Below are positions 56,251 to 64,000 of a stretch of DNA of 64,000 nt, one piece after another. Numbering within the stretch: the stretch's first letter is position 1; every line of letters starts with the position of its first letter. Both the position numbers and the translations under genes were made by a program. The stretch spans positions 15,190,001 through 15,254,000 of the forward strand of contig JBHGNT010000006.1 of assembly GCA_043228905.1 (NCBI GenBank), read 5' to 3'. Below the pieces are notes generated by a model. It saw nothing but the letters and a program-made list of their open reading frames with translations. It did not search any database and had not been told where the DNA came from. This DNA comes from Azolla caroliniana (taxonomy: Eukaryota > Polypodiophyta).

Positions 56251-56739
56251 TCAAGCCATTTCCCGAAACAAGAGGTCTTCTCCGCCTTGCGTGCGGTACA
56301 CCTTGCTGCCCAGGGAGTATTCCCCAAAATACCTCATCAGTAGCTCCTGCGAAGGGTTGTTGATCGAGTAGATCCACCCTTCCAGCAGGCCGGTCATGGT
56401 TCGGATGGCTTCCTCGGTGATGACCTCCGTGTCGATGTCTTTAATGACATTTTCCGCATCTCCGTGTGGCGGTGCTTCGACTATCCTCAAGAATCCCTCG
56501 AGACTGTGTTGCTTCAGCCATTTCTTAGCCGCTTCAGAGAATACCATGCATTTCATGTCGTTGTCGGAGTCGTTAGATTGTGGTAAGATTGGTGCGCCTG
56601 TGTGTTTTGCGTGCTCTCGCCTGATCACTCGTAATCGCCTGTGTGCACTGAGATCTCTGTGTTCGCGAAATGAAAGGGACTCTACGCGGCGAAGGTTTTC
56701 TTTCTCCATGCGTGGCGCCTTTTCTTGATTCCCGCGCAT
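56251..56739 (-). CDS. Unknown ORF downstream of gypsy E integrase (162 codons)
   Basis: Intact minus-strand frame from ATG 56739, in the sense direction of E, between integrase and the 3' part. It has a basic, Arg-rich N terminus (MRGNQEKAPRMEKENLRRVE) and an acidic, folded-looking C-terminal half (FSEAAKKWLKQHSLEGFLRI, EEAIRTMTGLLEGWI, MRYFGEYSLGSKVY). No zinc knuckle, chromodomain or envelope-like membrane segment. Could be an accessory retrotransposon ORF or a captured host exon. No family recognised. Confidence 0.5.
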   Translation of the reverse strand: MRGNQEKAPRMEKENLRRVESLSFREHRDLSAHRRLRVIRREHAKHTGAPILPQSNDSDNDMKCMVFSEAAKKWLKQHSLEGFLRIVEAPPHGDAENVIKDIDTEVITEEAIRTMTGLLEGWIYSINNPSQELLMRYFGEYSLGSKVYRTQGGEDLLFREMA

Positions 56740-57099
56740 GCACGTCCTGTACTAATATAGCAGTCGGTTGACATGTGGTGCGCCTTTTTTAAAGGCTTTA
56801 ATTAGCCACCCACCACACTTTTTCAAAGTGCTCATTAGCTCCTCGCCTCTGCATGATGACTTTTCTTTTTCTTTTTCTTGGTCTTTTTTTTTTTTCAAAT
56901 TGAGTTTTAGTTAACCGGAAGCACCGGGTCCGTATCCCAGTTTTTCCCCATATTTACGTTTGCCGGCTACTTGTTTGTCGTTATCCGGTACCATCGGCTC
57001 TGCTTGATTGTCGGGTACTTTTTTCCTGCTTCCTATTGTTGCATCAACCTCCGTCTGCTTGAACGGATTCTGTGGCATAGGTCCACAATATGGTTTGAG

Positions 57100-57933
57100 T
57101 CAAAACCCATTGACCCATTTGCTCATTATCTCACAGGCGAGCGTTCCAAGTTGGTATGACCCGTTGAATTCCTGCGTTATCCAATACGGCTCGGTCCACC
57201 GGAACCGTAGCTTTCCCGGCATCTGACCCATCCGGGTCTGGAACACCAGTACCGGCTTGCCGATCCCAAACATCTTCTCATTGCCCTTCCGGTGCTGATC
57301 GACAAACGTCTTCCTTCGTCGTTGCTCCACTTCCAACTACATGAGACTTGCTATCCGATGCTCCTCGAGTTTGCATAATGCGGCTAACCGGATTTTTTCC
57401 GATTCCTTTTCACTTAGTCGTTCTCTAACCTATATCTGCAAACTCGGAACCTGAAATTCGATTGGCATTACTGCTTCAAGACCAAATGCTAACCGGAATG
57501 GTGTGGACCGGATACTCGTTTTGTATGCCGTCCGGTATGCCCATAGTGCCCTATGCAGCTTGGTGTCCCAATCGGTCCGGTTTTCATTGACGATCTTTCG
57601 CAGGATGTTTTGGAGCGTTTTGTTTGTGGATTCGTCTAGTCCATTGGTCTGTGGATAGAAAGTCGTTAAGCTCTCCACTACTTGACCAAGAAAATGTCTG
57701 CCTTGGTCGTTAATTAACTCGATCGGGCATCCATATTGCCACCAGATGTACTCATATAAGAACTTTGCCGTTGATGCCGTTGTGTTGTCCCGCAACGCCT
57801 TAGGTTCTACCCACTTGGTGCAATAATCTGTGGCGACTATAACATACCTGTTGCCGGTTCTCATTGCCGGAGGTTTAAATGGCCCAACGAAGTCGAGCCC
57901 CCATTTCTGAAATGGCTCTAAGGGTAGCATTGG
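57100..57933 (-). pseudogene. Gypsy E integrase core and C terminus, deleted
   Basis: MLPLEPFQKWGLDFVGPF starts the core (first catalytic D), then INDQGRHFLGQVVESLT (second D) jumps to TFYPQTNGLDESTNKTLQNI (E). About ten residues expected between them are missing. After a stop at 57430 the C-terminal part (57100-57336) has RFRWTEPYWI, a GPY/F-like motif. It would have been the strand-transfer enzyme; stops and deletion inactivate it. Confidence 0.82.
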
Positions 57934-58819
57934 CTAGTGAGGCATCCTTGCTTGTTCTGTTGGTTGGCCCATCCGTTGACATAAATCACAGACTTTCGCG
58001 TACCGAACCGAGTCCTTCAGTGTCGTCAGCCACCATAACCCGTTGTGCCATATCGTTCTTACCGTAGAGTCCCCGGCATAGTGCCCTCCGGCAACGCCAC
58101 AATGCGCTTCTCGTAATATTGTGTCCTTTTCGTCACTTCGCACTGCTCGCCGCCATATGCCATCCGTGCCTTTGTGGTAAAGGGTGTCTTGTAGTAGACA
58201 AAAATGTCGGCTTTGTACTGCTAACCGTTTTCGCTCATCCCGGTTCATCACCTCTGGTGGGAGTCCCGTGCTTAGGAATTGATGCATGTTGGTTAGCCAT
58301 TTGTCTTCGTCGACTACCGTGCTATCGGTTGCCGTTTTTGTTGTTACTTTAAACAACTGGGCATCCGGAAACTCATCCGGGACTCCATCACCAGTCTCGC
58401 CGGAATCTAACCGGCTTAGATAATCGGCAACCGCATGTTGTATTCCCGGCCGATGATATATTTCGAACTCAAACTCTTGTAGCAACAATGTCCATCGGCC
58501 CAGCTTGTCGATGAGCGATGCCTTTGAAACCAAATATAATAGCGCGGAATGGTCGACATGAAATGAAAATTTCTTTCCCAATAAATAATGCCTGAACTTG
58601 GTAACACTGTAAATCATCCCTAAGGCTTCTCTTTCCGTTGTTGAATAATTTCGTTCTGCTTGGGATAGCTTTCGGCTAGAATAATAGACCGGTCGGTACC
58701 ATTTCGGTTTAGTCAGTTGCATTAGTGCGCTGCCGATTGCTATGTCGGACGCATCAACGAACACGTGGAATTCTTTTGACTAGTTCGGTGGTTGCATCAC
58801 CGATGCTTGTGATAGTTGT
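57934..58819 (-). pseudogene. Gypsy E RNase H and integrase zinc domain
   Basis: MFVDASDIAIGSALMQL, SRKLSQAERNYSTTEREALG, FSFHVDHSALLYLVSKASLI and YHRPGIQHAVADYLSRL are RNase H; EAHCGVAGGHYAGDSTVRTI and CDLCQRMG form the integrase zinc finger. TAG at 58780-58782 replaces an expected Trp just upstream of EFHVFVDASD, and another TAG at 57934-57936 ends the segment where Gln is usual. Confidence 0.85.
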
Positions 58820-58823
58820 ACTT

Positions 58824-59120
58824 GGGTGAAAGCATGGGAATGGGAACAATTAGCTATGTCCTTGACATAGCTAATTAGCTATCTAATTAGCTACATGTAA
58901 TCTGTATATTTTGGCAATTTTAGGGATGATTAGAATTTGATCTCAAATAAAGACTAGCTAAACTGTGGACCATAAATGGTAATATTTCCATCCCCATCAT
59001 AAATGATACGTATCTTTAAGATCTTCCTACTAAAAATTAGCTATAAAAAAAACTATTTAGCTGTGGTCAATTTACTAGCTAAATAGCTATAATAGTGTTT
59101 CCATTCGCATGCTTTCACCC
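58824..59120. mobile_element. MITE, 297 bp, in gypsy E RT; TSD ACTT
   Basis: The left end gggtgaaagcatgggaatgg and the inverted right end gggtgaaagcatgcgaatgg match at 23 of 25 terminal bases. They are flanked by ACTT (58820-58823, 59121-59124). Removing the MITE and one ACTT restores the E frame as ALKVQLSQASV. Subterminal AGCTA/TAGCTA motifs are repeated on both sides. No ORF. The superfamily is unclear because a 4-bp duplication without TTAA is unusual. Confidence 0.88.
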
Positions 59121-59124
59121 ACTT

Positions 59125-59994
59125 TCAGTGCCCAGTAAGCCTCATCCTCCGTATTTGTCCATTGGAATGGTGTCTGGTGAACCGCGGCATGCAACAGTGT
59201 AGCAAGATCAGCCAAATACCGGAGCATCCGGCTATGCCATCGGATTTGCCCTAGAAACCAACTCAAAGCTTTGGCCATGGATGGTGCTGGTGCTTCTAAG
59301 ATTTCTTTGACCTTATCGGGGTCTACCGCGATCCCGTCCTTGCTGACAAGATGGCCGAGCAATGCATCGCTTGTTACTCCGAACACACACTTTGCCGGAT
59401 TTAGGCTTAACCGATAACTCCTGCATTTCTCAAGACATAGCCAGAGGTGTTGGAGATGCTCTCCTTCTCGACTATACACGGCGAAGTCATCCTGGAATAC
59501 CTGCATGAATGCTAGAATGAACTCGCCAAATATTTCCATGATTATTCGTTGGAAGGTCGCCGATGCGGTCTTGAGCCTGAACATCATTACCACTGCGACA
59601 AAGACTCCCCATTCAGTGATGAACGCCATTTTGTCTTGGTTGTCGAGGTGCATCCTTATTTGGTTGTAGCCGCTGAAACCGTCTAGAAAGCTATACACTT
59701 CATGACAGGCTACCACGTCCAGGACTCCATCCGTAAATGGAAGTGGAAAGGCGTCATCACTGTTGCCGCATTGAGTTTCCGGTAGTCGACGCACACCCGG
59801 ATCTTACCGTTCTTTTTCGGCACGACGACTATGGGGCTTAACCATGTAGCTTTTTTCACTGGTCGGATAAAACCTACTCGTAGCAACTTATCAATTTCCT
59901 CTTTGACCTTGGCCGCATAGTTGGGGTTCATTTGGTAACATCGTTGTGCTACTGGTTTGGCATCCTTACTGAGATGTATCTGGTGTTGGTACAA
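59125..59994 (-). pseudogene. Gypsy E reverse transcriptase, frameshifted
   Basis: The N-terminal part (59710-59994) has VVVPKKNGKIRVCVDYRKLN; a frameshift at about 59755 leads to a second frame with FLDGFSGYNQIRMHL, the catalytic box VFQDDFAVYS (FQDD), NPAKCVFGVTSDALLGHLVS and TPFQWTNTEDEAYWALKV, where the MITE sits. RT would copy E RNA. The DD pair is kept. Confidence 0.87.
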
Positions 59995-60164
59995 CTAAGG
60001 ATCCAGCCCCCGCATGTCTTCATATGACCAGGCGAATACATCCCAGAATTCCTTTAATAAAGTGATCATCACCGTCTTGTTGTCTGGTGACATTTCCTTA
60101 GCAATATGAACCGGTCTTGCGTCGTCCCCAGTTCCTAAGTTGACTTCCTCTAATTGGGATGCTT

Positions 60165-60881
60165 TCACGCGTTGGGATACCACCATCTCCCTCTCCAGAG
60201 GGTATCATCCGATTGCGTTATATATGGTGACACCTCTTCTGCCACATCGATTTCAAATAGGGGTACAATTTTTGGGTTTTCTTCTAAGTATTGGTCAACC
60301 TCTTCGTCCGCAAGCCCTTCGAGCATGTTTACCCCTTCCGCATATAGTGGTGTCAGCTCCTTGCCAGTACTTGCTCGAGCGTGGGTAGGTACCCTTACTT
60401 TAGTCTTTCCTCGCCGGAAGGTAATCATGTTTTTCCACCAGTTTTGTTTGATATGTGCCGTTTGTAGCTGTGGGCGGCCCAACAATAGTGGGTAAGCCCC
60501 TTGCGCATTGAGCTGGAGAACCACCGCCGAAATGCGGAATGCGTGTCCTCCGATAGTTACGTCTAGATCCCGTATCAAGCCGGTAGGTCTTACCGAACTT
60601 GTATCCGCCATCCGGAGCCAAAACAAGCAAGGTTCCCATTCCTGGATTCCCAGGGTATTACAAGACCATAGACTAATCACGCCTGATCCTCCGTCCACAA
60701 TCGTCCCTGGTAGTTCTCGTCCTTTGACGATGGCGGTGATTGCCGGACTGTTCGTGTCCACCACTGCTGGCCCTTCTTCCGGATTTGAGAAGAACGCAGG
60801 AGCCGACAACAAAATTGGTGTGGTCATTCCTGATTTCAACCCTTCCGTAAACCGGGGCATTAGCTGTAATAACCGACCCAA
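60165..60881 (-). pseudogene. Gypsy E protease region
   Basis: VVDTNSPAITAIVKGRELPG then TIVDGGSGVISLWSC (D-G-G-S active-site loop, common in plant gypsy proteases), GGHAFRISAVVLQL and YPLLLGRPQLQTAHIKQNWW. The open frame ends by frameshift at 60165, about 170 bp before the RT start. Aspartic protease that would cut the E polyprotein. Confidence 0.75.
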
Positions 60882-60883
60882 TG

Positions 60884-62810
60884 GCAGGGTAATTTGACAT
60901 TCTTGTAACGCTTGCCATGTGGGTTTTCCGCCTGAATCGCGTCAGTGGATTTTTCTGGTTTCTCCTTTTGTTGTTCAAGCTCAGCTACATTTTGCTCATT
61001 TGCCTTCTTCACCCACTCGGTGGTTTGCTTTCGTATTGCGTCCTGTGTTTCCCACTCCGTTGTTTTGCCTTTTGCCCTGGTGGTGACTTGTTGTATGTCG
61101 GCGACTTCTGCTACCACCAAATTTACGGCTGGTCTTTTCTCGTAACTTTTAACCGGACATTGATTACTGTAATGTGCTTCTTGCCGGCAATAGTAGCAGT
61201 ACGCTTTCCGGGTGTTGCTGGATTCGGCGTTCGCTCCGGTACCCGGTTGAGGTCCTATTGGTGGTCGGTTGGGTGCTTCGCCTTGGTCCGGTTGGGTACT
61301 TGGCGTGCCCTTGTCCGACTGCCACTAGCGGTCCTCCTTTCTAGCGTTCCATTTTTTATTGAAGCGTTTTGCCTTGAGCCTCCCTCCGTTGGTTGTAATC
61401 GGGGGAGTGATCCCAGTTGTATCGCTCATATCGTTCACCGTTTTAATCCTGGTAGCTATCCTACTGGTCTCGGTCAGGAGCGTCCTTTCTGTGTCTCTAT
61501 TTCGGATATCTTGCGTCGACCGATAACGCTCATCTCGCCGCCAACGTTCTTCTTCCTCCTCTCGGTTGCTCCGAGGTTCGATTTGCCTTACCAGTGCCGC
61601 TTGCCGGTTCAGCAAGTTATATTTGCATCGGTCCATTGTGTGCGTCTTGGAATGGCATAACATGCATTGTGTCCGCATGGTACATTCTATTGCCGAGTGC
61701 CCGACATTGAGACAAGTCGTACATTGTAGAGCTTGCCGAAACCGTAAGTCGTCTTCTATCGGTAATGTACGCTGGAGTGCCCCCCTTTTTAGCCACGAGC
61801 TTGTTTTCTCCATCTCCCTAACCCTTTCTATGACTTGGTCGATCGTGCTGGTGCGGAAATCAATCATTGCGCACACCGTACGTAGGGATTCCCGGAGTGC
61901 TGCTAGGAATATTGCCTTAGCCTTTGCCTCTAGTAGTGCCCGATTGAGCTGACTGTGCGTTCGCTGGAACCAGATTACGAATTGCTTAATGGTTTCCGTA
62001 GGTTCTTGCCGTATGGTGTAGAATAGGCCGACCATCTCTCGTTGATCCACCTCCTTGTTGAAGAACTGTAAAAATCTGGTTTTTAAGTCTTCAAACGTTG
62101 TGATGGTGCCAGGAGTGTGCGTTAAGCGCCATTGCGCGGCTGGTTGTTCCAAGGTCATGCCGAACTCTGCCATCTTCGAGTGTTCTGCTTTGGCGGCGGT
62201 CAAGTGTTGCGACACATGGTTTGCTTCCCATGTTTGCAGAAATGCATAGACATGAGCTTCTACGTCCAGATCATCCTAGTACTTGGGATATTGGAATGAC
62301 ATGTCGTCATCCAGTGTCGGAGGTCTCCCCTACGCTTCTTTCGATGTCAGAGGTCTTTCCTCCTCTTCTTGCGGTGTCTCATGTGGCGCTGTCGGAAGTT
62401 GATCTGCCACTTGCCTGTCTGGGGCTTCTAGTTCCGTTAACTCTTCTTGTGTCGGCAAGGTATCCGACTGCTCTTCCTCTGGTTCGTTTGGGGTATCGTG
62501 GCTGCTACGGTAATTCGAATGGGTGCTGCATTTGCCGTTTGAATTGGATTCGAAGGCCGAGAACGGTTCCGAATCGCCGCCCGTGTCTATAGAATGGATT
62601 CCGCATCCTGGAGACTACTCAAACTGCTTCCTTCGTCCGGTTGGGAATTCTACTGCCCACAGAGTGACTCCATGGCCACTCGCCGGATTACCTTGGAAAA
62701 TGAATGATCCGCACGGATCTCTTTTGCCGCATGTTGGAAAGCCTCTCGTTTCCGCAATCATTCGGCAAGTCTTCTTGCTCGCTCCGTAACCGGGTCATTT
62801 GTTGGTCTAG
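60884..62810 (-). pseudogene. Gypsy E gag with three zinc knuckles
   Basis: Starts near 62810 (MTRPTNDPVTERARRLAE) and soon breaks in frame. The capsid core, from 62250, has TFEDLKTRFLQFFNKEVDQR, LFYTIRQEPTETIKQFVIWF and ALLEAKAKAIFLAALRE. Three CX2CX4HX4C knuckles follow: CTTCLNVGHSAIEC, CMLCHSKTHTMDRC and, after a TAG at 61325, CYYCRQEAHYSNQC. Three knuckles in one gag is more than the usual one or two. Another TAG lies at about 62277, where Trp is expected. Confidence 0.82.
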
Positions 62811-62844
62811 TCATCCATGCCCGCTGTTGTTCACTGCATTTGTG

Positions 62845-62862
62845 CAGGAATCGTGGTCGCCA
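62845..62862 (-). other. Putative primer-binding site of gypsy E
   Basis: The minus strand reads TGGCGACCACGATTCC a few bases inside the 5' LTR. The primer tRNA was not identified. Confidence 0.55.
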
Positions 62863-62869
62863 AAAACTG

Positions 62870-63329
62870 TGTTATCGCTAGGGCCGAACAATGGCCTAAC
62901 ACAGGGTGTCCCCTTGAGACACTTCACCAAAGGGGTGTTGCGGTGAGATAAAGTTAGACCGACTATTAATGGAACCCTAATCGGTTACTAAGCGGCAAGA
63001 TCATTAGTCACAATACACGTGTAGGATAAATTACACTTAGCATAGAATGGTAATTAACAATGATTAAGATACAGAACAACAACACTCTATTAATTATCCG
63101 CTCCTGATTACAATTTAACCATGCCCTTTTATAGGTCTCCGGCTCTTGGTACAAACCGGTGCCAACTGGCAACCATCTACAAACCGGTTCGGATCCGGAT
63201 CGGCATACCGATTCCGCGTCCGTCCGTTCGCTTCTCAAATCATAATAATTATATATATATATAATCAGCTCCTGGTTATTAATTATCCCCCGTTTCCCAT
63301 TTTGGACTTCCCTTGCCGGCCGGCTAACA
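62870..63329 (-). repeat. 5' LTR of gypsy E (460 bp)
   Basis: Plus-strand TGTTATCGC...GGCTAACA. Minus-strand TATA box CTATAAAAGGGC at about 63123-63134. Confidence 0.88.
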
Positions 63330-64000
63330 CAAAGCTTTCCGGCTCCCCCTCATCAATCAACAATACGTGCTCTGCATCTGGAAATCTCCATGGGGCTCTT
63401 CTCTCTCGGAGAGGATATCTCTGTCCTTGGTTTCTGACTACCGGTCCGTTCGTTTGTTCCTCATTCGAGTACGATTCAGGATCTTGTCCGGTTCCAGTGT
63501 CTTCTTCTTCTTCGGTCGGTTCAGTTTCTTGTCCGTATCTGGCCGGTTCGTCGAGTGTCATCCGATTGCTGGCCAACATCCGGTTTTCAACCAGGTAGGT
63601 CCTTGTGTCCTCAAACCGGTTTTCATTGGATGATCCGGAGTTCATCATCTTCTTCTCCGACTCTGAGTCGACAATGGTTCTGTCTTCCATGAAGACTATG
63701 TCCTGACACCGGAACACCTTCTTGTCGACCAGATCCCACACTCGGTAACCGAACTCATCATCGCCGTATCCAAGGAATATGCATTTCCTGGACTTTGGAT
63801 CTAGCTTTGCTCTCTTGTACTTTGCAACATGCACAGATGCAAGACACCCGAACACCTTCAGATGCCGGTAAGACACGTCTTTATCAGTCCATACTCTCTG
63901 TGGTGTGTCTTTGTCCAAGGGTACTGAGGGTGATCTATTTATCATGTAAGTCGCCGTCATCAGCACCTCAGCCTAAAATGTCTTGGGTAACTTGGCATGT
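63330..64000 (-). pseudogene. Copia D2 integrase C terminus
   Basis: The minus-strand frame from 63966 reads ATYMINRSPSVPLDKDTPQR, VSYRHLKVFGCLASVHVAK, CIFLGYGDDEFGYRVWDLVD, an acidic linker, then FPDAEHVLLIDEGEPESF at the E insertion. The catalytic core lies beyond the window. Confidence 0.87.

Larger units (their letters stand above)
47383..63329 (-). mobile_element. Ty3/gypsy element E with extra internal sequence, TSD CAAAG
   Basis: LTRs at 47383-47848 and 62870-63329 are flanked by CAAAG (47378-47382 and 63330-63334). Minus-strand order: 5' LTR, PBS, gag with three zinc knuckles, protease, RT, RNase H, integrase, an unknown ORF, an inverted LTR structure, an antisense coiled-coil frame, 3' LTR. 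It also holds Copia D1 and a MITE. Without these two it is about 10.2 kb. LTRs differ by roughly 6-7% by eye. Confidence 0.88.
45864..64000 (-). mobile_element. Copia element D2, split by gypsy E (continues past window)
   Basis: Minus-strand D-family coding sequence occurs at 63330-64000 (integrase end) and 45864-47382 (RT and RNase H). The two parts join inside the linker at ...GEPESF | EEAKKDTH once E is removed, and share the E target duplication CAAAG. The 3' end is cut by gypsy C' at KVLTTDKLEA. Confidence 0.88.

Overview
This is nuclear DNA from a land plant. It is dominated by LTR retrotransposons nested inside one another, plus DNA transposons, MITEs, two non-LTR elements and microsatellites. 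Only one host gene could be recognised with confidence: a five-exon minus-strand gene for the mitochondrial small Tim chaperone TIM10 (9501-12624). The jockey/CR1-type LINE and the style of the Ty3/gypsy polyproteins recall seed-free vascular plants (fern or lycophyte) or conifers more than flowering plants. That is an impression from memory, not a search result.

Layout. 1-1420: 5' part of a minus-strand Copia element (G). 1.9-2.6 kb: dead LINE tail. 2.7-4.4 kb: MITE remnant, G22 homopolymer, and a threefold ~285-bp tandem repeat with a 452-bp hAT-type MITE in its middle copy. 5387-8230: 2.84-kb non-autonomous hAT element made largely of five ~380-bp tandem units. 9.5-12.6 kb: TIM10. 12.65-12.9 kb: compound microsatellites upstream of TIM10. 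12993-16655: nearly intact LINE. 17439-19342: 5' end of an LTR element (F) holding a 5S-rRNA-like segment.

19343-64000 is one retrotransposon nest. Gypsy A1 fragment (19343-21990); gypsy A2 (21991-~33768) interrupted by young Copia B (26973-32524, TSD CCGAA); gypsy C' (~33769-34845 and 41566-45863) interrupted by sister gypsy C1 (34846-41565); Copia D2 (45864-47382 and 63330 to the window end) interrupted by gypsy E (47383-63329, TSD CAAAG). E in turn holds Copia D1 (49462-54906, TSD GAAAA) and a 297-bp MITE (58824-59120, TSD ACTT). The relative order is D2, then E (LTRs roughly 6-7% different by eye), then D1 (about 1-2%); B is very young (LTRs identical outside a microsatellite).

No element is fully intact. 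B has one in-frame stop, D1 a gag deletion and three stops, A2 lost its RT core, C1 lost part of RNase H, C' has a mutated RT active site, and E has a frameshift, stops and an integrase deletion. Least explained: a decayed antisense coiled-coil ORF and an inverted-LTR hairpin inside E, the splice-site-flanked tandem units of the hAT element, and the 5S-like segment. Coordinates were counted by hand; those given as approximate may be off by tens of bases.
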